64,000 nucleotides of DNA from positions 2,480,001 through 2,544,000 of the forward strand of contig NZ_AP017422.1 in the NCBI RefSeq assembly GCF_002355595.1, in the 5' to 3' direction. Below are positions 37,090-47,002 of this stretch, one piece after another. The position numbers and the translations under genes are program-made. Numbering within the stretch: position 1 is the stretch's first letter; each line of letters begins with the position of its first letter. The DNA comes from Filimonas lacunae. GTDB taxonomy: Bacteria > Bacteroidota > Bacteroidia > Chitinophagales > Chitinophagaceae. Under the pieces are notes generated by a model, which was not told the DNA's origin, ran no database searches, and saw only the letters and a list, made by a program, of their open reading frames with translations.

Positions 37090-38262
37090 ATGGAAATTCC
37101 CCGTCGCGTACAAAAGTTGATTGAAGAGCAATTGGGTGTGCAAAAAGTAATAATACTGTATGGAACCCGTGGAACTGGAAAAGCTACAGTGATAGAGAAT
37201 CTGGTAGCAACGAGAGGGGAGAAAATACTTTTTCTGCCAGGGAAAGACATAGAAACAGCGGAGATATTACAAAGAAGAACCGAAGCCAACTACAAACGGC
37301 TCATCGGGAAAAAGAAGATTGTTCTTATGGAGGAAGCGCAGTTTATTCCCGAAATAGGCCACATTCTGCAGTTTATGACGGCGCTTGTTAAAGACATTAC
37401 TATTCTTGCAACGGGTAGTATCGGTTTTGATCTTGTTGATAAAATCAATGAGCCATTGGTGGGCCGAAACCTGGTATATCAACTGTATCCTATTGCACAG
37501 GCAGAGTTATCAGACGTAGAAGATTACCTTTCCACCAGGCGGAATTTGGAGGAGAGACTGATTTATGGAAGCTCCCCGCAGCTATGGCATATGGGAAGCC
37601 TGCAGGAAAAAGAAGATTATCTCAAAAAAATGATAAACAATGAGCTGCTGAAAGATCTGCTTACTATAGAAACCGTGAAAGGAGCGGATGTGTTGTATAA
37701 ACTGCTGCAATTGCTGGCATGGCAGGTAGGTAGCGATGTAAGTACTGTTGAACTGGGCAATACTCTGCAAATTAACAAAGCCACAGTAGAACGTTATCTC
37801 GACCTGCTGGCGAAGGCTTTCATTATTTATCCACTCAGCGGCTATAGCAATCACCTGCGTAAAGAAATATCAAAAACCAAAAAATGGTATTTCTTTGATA
37901 ACGGGCTGCGAAACGCGTTCATTGATAATTTTAACCTGCTGCATCAGCGCAATGACATCGGGCAACTTTGGGAGCAATATTTTATAAATGAAAGAATAAA
38001 ATACAATAGCTATAACGGTTACTTTCCTCAGTATTATTTTTGGCGCACCTACGATGGTCAGGAAATTGATTTACTGGAATACCATAATGGCCGCTTACAG
38101 GCATACGAATGCCAATGGAAAAAGGGTAAAGCAAAAATTCCTGCCGCCTTTGCCAAAGCCTATCCCGACGCGGAGTTTAGCGTGATAAATCAGGAAAATT
38201 ATCTGGATTGGATAACGGATCAACCGCACATAACCTATTCCGTCGCAGGTCTTAGTTCATAA
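37090..38262 (+). CDS. AAA_14/DUF4143-type ATPase with altered Walker motifs
   Basis: A 390-residue protein of the AAA_14 plus DUF4143 group. The P-loop region reads GTRGTGKAT, with alanine where the family has serine or threonine after the lysine; the Walker B region reads IVLMEEAQ instead of the usual LDEIQ. Residues about 200-270 contain a winged-helix-like part (TVELGNTLQINKATVERYLDLLAKAFIIYPLSGY), and the C-terminal part (WEQYFINERI, then DGQEIDLLEYHNGRLQAYECQWKK) is the PD-(D/E)XK-like DUF4143 domain. It starts 105 bp after the 21-bp array. Role unknown; members are often found in accessory regions. Confidence 0.85.
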   Translation: MEIPRRVQKLIEEQLGVQKVIILYGTRGTGKATVIENLVATRGEKILFLPGKDIETAEILQRRTEANYKRLIGKKKIVLMEEAQFIPEIGHILQFMTALVKDITILATGSIGFDLVDKINEPLVGRNLVYQLYPIAQAELSDVEDYLSTRRNLEERLIYGSSPQLWHMGSLQEKEDYLKKMINNELLKDLLTIETVKGADVLYKLLQLLAWQVGSDVSTVELGNTLQINKATVERYLDLLAKAFIIYPLSGYSNHLRKEISKTKKWYFFDNGLRNAFIDNFNLLHQRNDIGQLWEQYFINERIKYNSYNGYFPQYYFWRTYDGQEIDLLEYHNGRLQAYECQWKKGKAKIPAAFAKAYPDAEFSVINQENYLDWITDQPHITYSVAGLSS

Positions 38263-38366
38263 AACGTTGATGATCGGCCAGTACTATTACTGTGTATAGT
38301 TTCTATTGTAAGTGTTAAGAAATTAAAAAAAAGAGGTATATCTCTGGGATAAATGTAATTTGTGGT

Positions 38367-39536
38367 GTGTTTAAAGCAACAAATAATATAGAATCGGGTA
38401 AAGGCAAAAGCCCTTTGCCGGCAAAACCCAAATTGAAGGGGCAGGTGAAGTTTGTAAACAAGGATAAAAACTTATTCTTTGTAACACTGAAAAAAAGGGT
38501 AGATCTCTATTTTACAGAGCATTCTCTTTCTAAATTCGGGAACACAGCAATGGTTATTAAAACCTTTGTGTTGTTAAGCGTATATATCCTGCCTTTCGTT
38601 TGTATACTCGTTTTTAATCCTCCTTTTATCGTATCCCTGGTACTATGGGTGCTGATGGGGTTGGGCGTGGCGGGCTTAGGAATGAGTGTAATGCACGATG
38701 CCAATCATGGTGCTTATTCTACCAACAAAGGAGTCAATTACCTGATGGGCCATGTACTTAACCTGCTGGGAGGGTCAGCCGTTAACTGGAAATATCAGCA
38801 TAATATTCTGCACCATACTTATCCCAATATCATTCACATGGATGAAGATATTGATGATAAACTGATACTGCGTTTTACGCCGCATACCGAGGTAAAGCCG
38901 GTACACCGTTTTCAGTGGATCTATTGCTTTCTCTTTTACGGCCTTACATCCCTGTATTGGGTAACGGGCAAAGACTTTGTGCAATTTGTAAAGTTTAAAC
39001 AGAATGGCGTAAACTCTTCTTCCAAAAAAGAAAACAGGGTAATGCTGGCCAGGATCATTGCTATAAAAGTGGTTTACATGTTTGTTTTCCTGGTACTTCC
39101 TTCTGTGTTTTTTGCTATTCCGTTTGGAGAGGTGATAGCCGGTTTTCTGATCATGCACTTTGTGTCAGGTTTGGTGCTTACGGTTATTTTTCAGCTGGCC
39201 CATAGTCTGGAAGGAACAGAACATCCTATTCCGAACGAACAGGGGATAATAGAAAACGACTGGGCTATACACCAGATGAAAACCACCATGAATTTCTCGC
39301 GTAATAACAAATTGCTTTCGTGGTATATTGGTGGGCTTAACTTTCAGGTAGAACATCACCTGTTTCCCCGTATTTCGCATATGCACTATCCCCGGCTATC
39401 TGCTATTGTAAAAGAAACAGCAGCCGAGTTTAATGTACCATACCTGGAGCATACTACGTTTGCTCAGGCGCTTCAATCGCATATCACCTATCTTAAAAAG
39501 CTGGGCAAGTTACCAGACTTGAACGAACTGGGATAG
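38367..39536 (+). CDS. Acyl-CoA/lipid fatty acid desaturase
   Basis: A 389-residue membrane desaturase. The three histidine boxes are all there: HDANH at 110-114, HNILHH at 145-150 and QVEHH near 328, which bind the di-iron centre. Membrane segments surround them (about 62-82, 88-108, 185-205, 230-270). The QVEHH form is that of front-end (delta-5/6-like) or linoleoyl-CoA desaturases. The start is a GTG at 38367; the first in-frame ATG would cut into the first membrane helix. It ends 2 nt before the stop of the convergent sigma gene. It likely tunes membrane fluidity. Confidence 0.9.
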   Translation: MFKATNNIESGKGKSPLPAKPKLKGQVKFVNKDKNLFFVTLKKRVDLYFTEHSLSKFGNTAMVIKTFVLLSVYILPFVCILVFNPPFIVSLVLWVLMGLGVAGLGMSVMHDANHGAYSTNKGVNYLMGHVLNLLGGSAVNWKYQHNILHHTYPNIIHMDEDIDDKLILRFTPHTEVKPVHRFQWIYCFLFYGLTSLYWVTGKDFVQFVKFKQNGVNSSSKKENRVMLARIIAIKVVYMFVFLVLPSVFFAIPFGEVIAGFLIMHFVSGLVLTVIFQLAHSLEGTEHPIPNEQGIIENDWAIHQMKTTMNFSRNNKLLSWYIGGLNFQVEHHLFPRISHMHYPRLSAIVKETAAEFNVPYLEHTTFAQALQSHITYLKKLGKLPDLNELG

Positions 39537-39538
39537 TA

Positions 39539-40075
39539 TTATCCCAGCCAGCTTAATAAATACGTTTTTAAAGCCTTTCTAAGCGCGGTAAGGCTACCTG
39601 CTACCTGCTTTTCCAGGGTGCTTACCGGTGTGTTCAATAAGGCTGATACTTCTTTGTAACTTTTTTCTTCTTCTTTAATCAGCCGGAAAGAAACCTTTTT
39701 ACCAGAAGAAAGGCCTGCCAGTGTTTGCGCTATAATATGCTTTGTTTCTTTCAGAGAAAATAACTCGCCCGGTGTTACCATATCGGGCGTTTCTGTTGGC
39801 AGCTCTTCCATATACACCAGCTTCTTCTTTACCTGCACTCTGTGCCAGTCGGCCAGAATATGATAAGCAATACCGGTAATATATTTCTCCGCGTTATCTG
39901 TAGTAAGGGTGTCCCGTTTTTCCCAGGCGCGTAAATAACAATCCTGTAGCAGGTCTTCTGCTATATGTCTGTCTCTCGTCTGCTTCACAAACAAACCATA
40001 CAAACGATCTTTCGTTGCTTCAAACAGTAGCAGAAAATCTGTTAAAGTAATACTGATATGTGGGGTGGAGTGCAT
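39539..40075 (-). CDS. ECF RNA polymerase sigma factor (module B)
   Basis: A 178-residue ECF sigma. Region 2 about 15-85 (RLYGLFVKQTRDRHIAEDLLQDCYLRAWEKR) and region 4 about 120-175 (GKKVSFRLIKEEEKSYKEVSALLNTPVSTLEKQV). Unlike in module A it is on the opposite strand to its fecR-like partner, with 130 bp between the starts. An exact TAnnTTTG box (TATTTTTG) lies 12 nt upstream of the ATG, so its message may be almost leaderless. It probably drives the module B operon at 40206-48178. Confidence 0.88.
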   Translation of the reverse strand: MHSTPHISITLTDFLLLFEATKDRLYGLFVKQTRDRHIAEDLLQDCYLRAWEKRDTLTTDNAEKYITGIAYHILADWHRVQVKKKLVYMEELPTETPDMVTPGELFSLKETKHIIAQTLAGLSSGKKVSFRLIKEEEKSYKEVSALLNTPVSTLEKQVAGSLTALRKALKTYLLSWLG

Positions 40076-40086
40076 GGTTGGGAAAA

Positions 40087-40094
40087 CAAAAATA
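40087..40094 (-). promoter_or_regulatory. -7 box TATTTTTG of the module B sigma gene
   Basis: Exact TAnnTTTG match on the minus strand with a TTTG 15 nt further upstream. It implies a leader of only a few bases. Confidence 0.45.
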
Positions 40095-40205
40095 GTCAGA
40101 AGGGCAGTACAAATACATTGGTAACAATTCCTTCATATGCTCTTTTGGAGGAAAGGGAACATAATTACGACCATATAGTAGAACCAATGGTACAGCGCAG
40201 CAACA

Positions 40206-41198
40206 ATGAAAGAAAATAGTCTTTGGGAGCAGGAAATCTGGCAAAAATACAGGAATGGCACAGCCAGTAAAAAAGAGCTGGAACAGTTGCAGGCTTACCT
40301 GCAGCAACAGGATAAAACTGAGCTGGAAGCGCTTTTCAGTGAGGAAGGTGCAGTGCCAGTGCCTGCTGACCTGGCCAGCCGTATAAGGGCACAGTTACAA
40401 CGGGCTGCTGCACCGGAAGTGGTGGTGATGAGCCGGTCACAACGTATAGTGCGAAGGATGGCCGCCGCCGCTGTGTTGCTGGCAGCTATTGCAGGCGCTT
40501 ATTACCTGCTGCGTTGGAAAAATGTTCGCGAGCAAACGCAACTGGCTTATCAGGGTTACGATAGTATTGTGAATACAACCGGCGCTCCCCGGCTGGTGCA
40601 ATTGCCGGATGCTACCAAAGTATGGTTGAACAAACGTACCACTTTATATATCAGTACAGCGTATGCCCGGCAGCGCCAGGTAAAGCTTACAGGCGAAGCA
40701 TATTTCGACGTAGTAAAAAATGCGGGAAATCCGCTGTTGATACAAACCGGCACTATCCGTACAACGGTATTGGGTACGGCGTTTAACGTAGACAACAGTA
40801 GTCGCAACGCAGTGCGCATTAGCCTGGTGCAGGGGCGTGTACAGGTAAGTAAGCAAGACGCTACAGCAACGCCTGTACTGCTGTTGCCTGGTGAAACAGC
40901 TACGGGAGCACAACAAGCAGATAGTATCAGCACTGGCCCCACAGCTAATACAGATGTAACAGGATGGGTGCGGGGGCACCTGGTATTTAACCAGTTGCCA
41001 CTGGCAGAAGCGCTGGAGAAAGCAGCGGATTATTACGGTATTACCATTCAGGCCGATCCCGCATTGCTACAGGGCAAAAAAGTAACTACTATCTATTATA
41101 AAAACCAGCAATGGCCGCAGGTATTGCAACACCTGTTGTTTATGTATCAGCTCACCTATACGCGCAAAGACAATCTGATAGTCATCTCTAAACCATAA
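40206..41198 (+). CDS. FecR-type anti-sigma factor (module B)
   Basis: A 330-residue protein: cytoplasmic sigma-binding part (1-80), one membrane helix (about 84-101, MAAAAVLLAAIAGAYYLL), a FecR domain (RLVQLPDATKVWLNKRTTLYIS, GEAYFDV, VLGTAFNV) and a C-terminal receptor-contact domain (LAEALEKAADYYGITIQ). Partner of the divergent sigma at 39539 and of the STN receptor that follows. A hairpin lies in the gap to that receptor. Confidence 0.93.
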   Translation: MKENSLWEQEIWQKYRNGTASKKELEQLQAYLQQQDKTELEALFSEEGAVPVPADLASRIRAQLQRAAAPEVVVMSRSQRIVRRMAAAAVLLAAIAGAYYLLRWKNVREQTQLAYQGYDSIVNTTGAPRLVQLPDATKVWLNKRTTLYISTAYARQRQVKLTGEAYFDVVKNAGNPLLIQTGTIRTTVLGTAFNVDNSSRNAVRISLVQGRVQVSKQDATATPVLLLPGETATGAQQADSISTGPTANTDVTGWVRGHLVFNQLPLAEALEKAADYYGITIQADPALLQGKKVTTIYYKNQQWPQVLQHLLFMYQLTYTRKDNLIVISKP

Positions 41199-41203
41199 AG
41201 AAA

Positions 41204-41227
41204 AACAGGGCTTCCGAGGGCCCTGTT
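41204..41227 (+). other. Hairpin between fecR-like gene and TonB receptor
   Basis: Arms AACAGGG and CCCTGTT around a GC-rich loop, 5 nt after the fecR-like stop, with no following T run. It may protect or attenuate the receptor message so that receptor and anti-sigma are made in different amounts. Confidence 0.4.
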
Positions 41228-41272
41228 CCATAAGCACTTAAAACAATAAAAACGCTTAATTAAACGCAAAGT

Positions 41273-44200
41273 ATGAAAAAAAAATGTGAGCGCTGGCAGC
41301 GGCTGGTATTGCTATGGCTGGTAGTGTTGCCGTGGGCCGGACTGAACGCCCAAACGGAACAGATCAGCGACCCGGTTACGGTACAGGCAGAGAAGATAAG
41401 TTTACCGGACCTGATGGCCAGCCTGCAACGGCAAACTGCTTATATCTTTTCCTTTGACCACGATCTGCTGGCAAAAACAGAAGTCACCCATATTCGCTGG
41501 AACAAAATGCCGTTAGGAAAAGCGCTGAGCGAACTGAAACAGAAAGCAGGTCTGCAATACACCATACTGGATCGCAACATTGCGGTAGTGCCGGCCGTAC
41601 GCAGCAGCAAAAAAGCAGAGAACATAGAATCGGTACAGACTGGAGGAAGGATTACCGGGAAAATAGTAGACTTTGAAAACAGTAATCCGCTGGCGGGCGC
41701 TTCTATAAGGGTAGAAGGAACCGCCTGGGCTTCCACTACAGATGAACAGGGAAAGTTTGAACTGAATAATCTGCCGCCCGGCCTGTATACTTTAGTACTG
41801 TCTTATGTAGGCTATGCCAACAACCGGCTGGCAGAAGTGGAAGTAGTGGCTGGCAGAAATACACAGATTGATGGAAAGCTACAGCCCGCCCGTGCCTGGA
41901 ATGAAGTGGTGGTAAGAAGCGCCGGCATCAGAAAACGTGCCGTAGCCAATACCTCCGATGAGCAGCTGATCAAGGAAATGTACAATGCCAAAACAGTGAT
42001 ATCTGGTATTTCCAATGAACAGATAGCGCGCACGCTGGACAGGGATGCAGCAGAAGTAGTAAAGCGTATACCCGGTGTAAACATTTCGGAAGACCGTTTT
42101 GTGATTGTGCGCGGGTTGGGAAAAAGGTATAACCTTACTTTTCTGAACGATGCATTGGCACCTGCTACAGATGCAGACAGCCGTTCCTTTTCCTATGATG
42201 TTATCAACAGCAACGCCATAGACCGGATTATGGTGTACAAATCACCTTCCCCCGATTTACCAGGCGAGTTTTCTGGTGGGTTGGTAAAAATCTATACCAA
42301 AAAAAGCCAGCTGACACGCCAGGTGGATATACAGTTATCTGCACAATATCGTCCTGGTTCTACCTTCAAAGATGTATGGTCTTACGCAGGCAGCAAAACA
42401 GACTTCCTGGGTTTTGATAATGGAGTACGGAACCTGCCTAAAGGCATACCCTCTGCTACGGAGTTCAATCATCTCAATACACAGCAAAATGCGGTGTATT
42501 CCAGGCAATTCGCCAACAACTACGTACTGGATAAGCAATTCCGTTCCGGGCCTGACCTTCGCTTTAATATCAACTATTATGATGCCTGGAAAACAGGTGG
42601 CCACTATATCAGCAACCTCACTTCTGTGGCATATACCAACACGCATGAGCAGCGCAGTACAGAAGCCAGTTCTTACACCAAATATATAGATGGTCGTATA
42701 CAGCAGGGCATTCACAGCGCGAGGTTAAGCGTGGTGCAAACCAATGGGCTTACGGTGAATAAAAATTTGTCTTTTGAACTGCGGAACTTTATTAACCAGA
42801 ACGGGCAGCGTATAGCGGTAGAGGACTACCGTATACTGGACGATTATGAGCGCTACGAAAACAGGCATGTAAACCTGTATTATGTAAGCAACTTTATATA
42901 CTCCGGTCAGTTATCCGGTAAATACCAGTTTGGCGCTAACAAAGAGAATGGGGTAACAGGCAACTTCAGTTATTCTTCCATTCACAAGTCAGAGCCAGAC
43001 AACCGCGATTATACTTTTACCCGCCCTATTCAACCCTCCGGAAGGGGAGATGCAGAAGATGCCTGGGCATTGTCCACCGGTCTTATATCACGCTACCTGC
43101 TAAGCCGTGTGTTTAATGATGTAAAGGAAAATGCGTATCAGGGCAATATCGACCTGAACTATCATATTAATCCTTCGCTGGCTTTTAAAGCCGGGTACTT
43201 TTACGAAAATCGCTGGCGCGATTATAACAACCGCACTTTTGTACTCAACAATGGTCCTAACCTATACGATCCCAATTTGTACATTGGCCCGGGAGAGGAC
43301 CCTGAGCTGGGCAGCGGTGGTAAGATACCTGGCGAAAAACTTCCTATACGGGTGCTGGAAAAATACCTGCCTGTATACTTTCCGGCAGCTATGTTCCGTG
43401 AAGATGGAACAGGATATACATTTTTTGAGAAAACCTCACCCAATAACCAATACTTTGCCGATAACACGCTGCATGCAGGTTACCTGAGTGGTGATGTTAC
43501 CTTGTTGCACGAACGGCTGAATATATTCGGAGGTGTGCGGGTAGAGCATAACCGCTTTCGCATATTGGGCGCTTACAAAGCCGGGCTTACGGCTTATCCA
43601 TTGCAGGTAAACCAGCCTGTTACTTCTGTGCTGCCTTCTGTCAACCTTTCGTTTAAGGCAGATAGTAATGTGATTATCCGCATGGGCTATGGCAGAACGC
43701 TGAATCGACCTGAGTTCAGAGAAGCGGCTCCGGTACAATACTCCAACTACCTGGAACAGGAAACCTACCTGGGCAATCCGGCGCTGACTACCGTAAACAT
43801 TGATAACGCAGAACTGCGCGCAGAATGGTATCCCAAAAGTACCCGACGTAATGAAATGGTGAACGTAGGTGTGTTTTACAAACGGCTGGATAAACCGATT
43901 GAGCGGTTGCGTGTTGTTTTTTCTGATGGGTTTGATCAGTATTTCTACGCCAATACAGGGCAGGCTACCATATACGGTGCAGAAGCAGAGCTGCGCAAAA
44001 GCTTTGATTTTCTGGGAAGTAAATTGTTTCGCGATCTCTCCGTAATACTGAATGGTTCCTGGTTTAAAAGCACTGTAAAAGTGCCTGCCCAGCCGGAGCG
44101 TATAGGCTATGCAGGTGCGCGTGAGCGGCCTATGCAGGGGCAGTCGCCTTACCTGTTCAATGCCTCCCTCAACTATGAAAATGTGGGCTATGGTACCAAA

Positions 44201-44542
44201 CTGGCGCTTACTTTCAACCGGGCGGGCGATTACATTTATGTGGTAGGAGCCAATCCCGATGCGGGCCGTGGCGATCCGGATGTGATGATGAAAGGCAGAA
44301 GCCAGCTGGATATTACCTGGCGACAGCGTATTAATAAAATATTCAGCATCAACGCCGGTGTGCAAAACGTGCTGAATGCACCGGTAATCTTATACCAGGA
44401 CTGGAAAAGAAATTATCACTATGATGCGCTGGCAGGAAAACCTCCGGTATTTAATTCCACCTTATTTGACAAGGGAGATATTATTTACAGGCGCTACTAC
44501 CTGAAGCCTTACTACTCTTTCTCTGTTAACATGATCTTTTAA
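41273..44542 (+). CDS. STN TonB-dependent receptor, transducer type (module B)
   Basis: A 1089-residue receptor with signal peptide (to GLNAQ), STN domain (about 38-105, ISLPDLMASLQRQTAYIFSF), CarboxypepD_reg domain (about 125-200, ITGKIVDFENSNPLAGASIRVEGTAWASTTDEQG), plug (about 240-340, RDAAEVVKRIPGVNISEDRFVIVRGLGKRYN) and barrel ending SFSVNMIF. The plug motif RGLGKR is like the RGLGDR of the module A receptor, so the two are related beyond the general family. No susD follows. Confidence 0.92.
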   Translation: MKKKCERWQRLVLLWLVVLPWAGLNAQTEQISDPVTVQAEKISLPDLMASLQRQTAYIFSFDHDLLAKTEVTHIRWNKMPLGKALSELKQKAGLQYTILDRNIAVVPAVRSSKKAENIESVQTGGRITGKIVDFENSNPLAGASIRVEGTAWASTTDEQGKFELNNLPPGLYTLVLSYVGYANNRLAEVEVVAGRNTQIDGKLQPARAWNEVVVRSAGIRKRAVANTSDEQLIKEMYNAKTVISGISNEQIARTLDRDAAEVVKRIPGVNISEDRFVIVRGLGKRYNLTFLNDALAPATDADSRSFSYDVINSNAIDRIMVYKSPSPDLPGEFSGGLVKIYTKKSQLTRQVDIQLSAQYRPGSTFKDVWSYAGSKTDFLGFDNGVRNLPKGIPSATEFNHLNTQQNAVYSRQFANNYVLDKQFRSGPDLRFNINYYDAWKTGGHYISNLTSVAYTNTHEQRSTEASSYTKYIDGRIQQGIHSARLSVVQTNGLTVNKNLSFELRNFINQNGQRIAVEDYRILDDYERYENRHVNLYYVSNFIYSGQLSGKYQFGANKENGVTGNFSYSSIHKSEPDNRDYTFTRPIQPSGRGDAEDAWALSTGLISRYLLSRVFNDVKENAYQGNIDLNYHINPSLAFKAGYFYENRWRDYNNRTFVLNNGPNLYDPNLYIGPGEDPELGSGGKIPGEKLPIRVLEKYLPVYFPAAMFREDGTGYTFFEKTSPNNQYFADNTLHAGYLSGDVTLLHERLNIFGGVRVEHNRFRILGAYKAGLTAYPLQVNQPVTSVLPSVNLSFKADSNVIIRMGYGRTLNRPEFREAAPVQYSNYLEQETYLGNPALTTVNIDNAELRAEWYPKSTRRNEMVNVGVFYKRLDKPIERLRVVFSDGFDQYFYANTGQATIYGAEAELRKSFDFLGSKLFRDLSVILNGSWFKSTVKVPAQPERIGYAGARERPMQGQSPYLFNASLNYENVGYGTKLALTFNRAGDYIYVVGANPDAGRGDPDVMMKGRSQLDITWRQRINKIFSINAGVQNVLNAPVILYQDWKRNYHYDALAGKPPVFNSTLFDKGDIIYRRYYLKPYYSFSVNMIF

Positions 44543-44556
44543 AAACCAACATCCTG

Positions 44557-46251
44557 ATGAAACCAATTATACTATCATTCCTTTCTATAGCAGTTGCTGC
44601 CTGCCTGCTTTTTTCGTGCAGCAAAAAATATGAAGACAGGCTGGAACAGCAAAACCGCTCCTCCGGTATTCTGCGGGTGGGACGAAAAGGCGAAACCAAT
44701 ATTGCCGGCGCAAAAATAGATGAAACCGTAACCCTGTATGCTAAAATAGGAGAGCCGGATGCCACTGTGAAAATATATGTGGGAGGCGTGGAAGCAACCG
44801 TACTTACACATGGCAGCGCCAATACAACGGTACGTTCAGAATCGGGCAGTCAGCAGATAACCGTACTGATGGATACCTTCAACATTACAATACCCGCTGC
44901 TGCCAAAATAGGACCAGGCATTCTTTACTTTACCCTGAATGATGTACCTAAACCAGCGCTGGCTTTTGAAGTATACAGACCAGATATCCTTATTCCCGGT
45001 CAGTCGTTTGTAGAGCCTTTTTTATTTACGGTGATGGACAGTACGCTGATTGATAATAATTATCAATATACTATGCCCCGGCGTTTAAAAGACGGGCTAC
45101 GGGGAGAAGCCGTGGTGAACCGGGTGCTGGGGCTTACATATGATGAGGTTAGTCAGACCTTTTATTTTATGGATCAGCAACCGGATGACTTAACTTATCG
45201 TATACGAAAGCTGTATAATGGGGTAGTCACCACTATTGCAGGCGGTGGCGATAACTATATGGCTACTACCGGTTCGCAGTTAAAGCTGGTGGAGAAGAAA
45301 GACCTGCAAGCAGGGCCGGATGGTAAGATTTATTTTACCAGTATTTTTTATACAGACGCTGATCCTGCCACCGGTTTCCAATCCAGCTATGCGTTGATAC
45401 AACGGTTAAACCCTGCTACCGGCGCTATTGAAATAGTGTTGGGCGGCGGGCGGAGTATTGTAAAATATCCTTCCCGTAGTATGGATGACTACAGGGGCGT
45501 GGAAGATGGCCCGGTGGATTCTGCTATGATATACTATCCGCAATCGCTCACTTTTGATAAAGAAGGTAGTCTGTATTTTATGGATGGTGCCATAGACCAC
45601 GCAGAAGCCGGTACCCTGCTGCGCAAATTCAGCCATGGAAGGCTGGAAACCTTGCTGGGTAAAGGCCAAAAGGATGTGTATGATTTTGAAGATATAGATG
45701 GTGTCACCTATTCGGTACCCTTTTACACCGGTATTGAAGAGCATACCGATGGCTTTAATGAGGAAGTGCGGCTAACCGGAACAAAGGGTATGGTGCTGGC
45801 TGGCAACGGCAAGTTTTATCTGCTCTGTGAAGGAGGTGGCTGGCAGATGAATGTAGTGGAAGTAAACCTGGATACCAGGGAAGCCGCTACTATTATAGGG
45901 TTACCCACCGGGCAGTACTCCTCTATCACCACAGGTACTTTTAAAGAAGTAGCATTAAACTATGCCACTACGTTTGATCTGGACTTTGATGGTAATATTC
46001 TGTTTGGTCAGAATATTTTGTACAAAATGAACCTGAAGCAGGAAACCATTGCCAAAGTAGCTGGTGGTTATACTGGTGGCGGATCGTTAAGCGACCGGGA
46101 GCTGATGCAAACCAAACAGAAAGGGGAAAACGCTTTTATGGGTACTATTGATACGATTGTATTCGACCAGTTTGGCAACCTGTATGCGGGATACAGCTCT
46201 ATCATACCTTCCGGTGATGTAAAAATGAGTAAAATAACTATAGAGGAATAA
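44557..46251 (+). CDS. TIG plus NHL-like propeller lipoprotein (module B)
   Basis: A 564-residue lipoprotein (LFSC, cysteine 21). A TIG-like beta domain (about 35-145) is followed by a propeller from about 190 to 560 with NHL/SMP-30-like repeats (GLTYDEVSQTFYFMDQQPDDLTYRIRKLYNGVVTTIAG, LTFDKEGSLYFMDGAIDHAEAGTLLRKF, IVFDQFGNLYAGYSS). It is the module B counterpart of the gene at 31071, with one TIG instead of five. It starts 14 nt after the receptor. Confidence 0.83.
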   Translation: MKPIILSFLSIAVAACLLFSCSKKYEDRLEQQNRSSGILRVGRKGETNIAGAKIDETVTLYAKIGEPDATVKIYVGGVEATVLTHGSANTTVRSESGSQQITVLMDTFNITIPAAAKIGPGILYFTLNDVPKPALAFEVYRPDILIPGQSFVEPFLFTVMDSTLIDNNYQYTMPRRLKDGLRGEAVVNRVLGLTYDEVSQTFYFMDQQPDDLTYRIRKLYNGVVTTIAGGGDNYMATTGSQLKLVEKKDLQAGPDGKIYFTSIFYTDADPATGFQSSYALIQRLNPATGAIEIVLGGGRSIVKYPSRSMDDYRGVEDGPVDSAMIYYPQSLTFDKEGSLYFMDGAIDHAEAGTLLRKFSHGRLETLLGKGQKDVYDFEDIDGVTYSVPFYTGIEEHTDGFNEEVRLTGTKGMVLAGNGKFYLLCEGGGWQMNVVEVNLDTREAATIIGLPTGQYSSITTGTFKEVALNYATTFDLDFDGNILFGQNILYKMNLKQETIAKVAGGYTGGGSLSDRELMQTKQKGENAFMGTIDTIVFDQFGNLYAGYSSIIPSGDVKMSKITIEE

Positions 46252-46261
46252 ACAGAGCAAT

Positions 46262-46999
46262 ATGAAACTGAAGAATATAATAACGGTGCTGACTTTTGGA
46301 GTGCTGGCATCCTGTAACAAAGAAGCGGAAATGCAGCCTGCGCCGGCTGTGTCTTACCTGATGTTTTACAATGGCGTAGCCGATTTTTATGGACTCAACA
46401 GCCTGGTGCTGGTCAATAACACTTACGGTGGCAGTCTCGATTACAATAACAATGGCAGAGGTCTGGTAGGCGCATTCAACGCTTCTTCTTATCGCATTAC
46501 AGACACAGGGCGGTATCGCATTGCCTTTACCGGTACACCCGATACTTCCGGTAAAGCTGATAAGATTATAGAAGGGGTATACCATTTTGAAGCAGCCCAA
46601 CATTATACCCTTTACCTGGCAGACAGCCTGGGTTATTATGAAACCCTGGTTAGCAAAGATGATGTTACGACAGATAAAGCCAATGCCAGACTACGTTTAA
46701 TACACCTGGGCGCAGATGCAGGGCCTGTGCAGGTAAAAATAGATTCGTTGCCTGTGGAAGGGTTAGACAATACGCGCTTTAGGCAGGTAACGAAATATGC
46801 AAGTGTGCCACCAGCTGTTAAACCCGGAATCCGTATTGTATATACGGATGCAGACACCGGAGAAGAGCGGATATTGATACGCAAGTCTTTTCCGCTGGAA
46901 GCCGGTAAATGTTATACCATGATACTGCGCGGCTATAAAGCCCCGGCAGATGGTAATGTAAACAAAACGATAAACCTGTCTACCATCATCAATTTCTAA
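46262..46999 (+). CDS. DUF4397 lipoprotein (module B)
   Basis: A 245-residue lipoprotein (LASC, cysteine 18) with the DUF4397 pattern: SYLMFYNGVADFYGLNSLVLVNN, then HYTLYLADSLGYYETLVSKDD, then ARLRLIHLGADAGPVQVKIDSLPVEGLDNTRFRQVTKYASVPPAVKPGIRIV. It starts 10 nt after the previous gene. Counterpart of the module A genes at 21547 and 23270. Confidence 0.83.
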   Translation: MKLKNIITVLTFGVLASCNKEAEMQPAPAVSYLMFYNGVADFYGLNSLVLVNNTYGGSLDYNNNGRGLVGAFNASSYRITDTGRYRIAFTGTPDTSGKADKIIEGVYHFEAAQHYTLYLADSLGYYETLVSKDDVTTDKANARLRLIHLGADAGPVQVKIDSLPVEGLDNTRFRQVTKYASVPPAVKPGIRIVYTDADTGEERILIRKSFPLEAGKCYTMILRGYKAPADGNVNKTINLSTIINF

Positions 47000-47002
47000 A
47001 TC

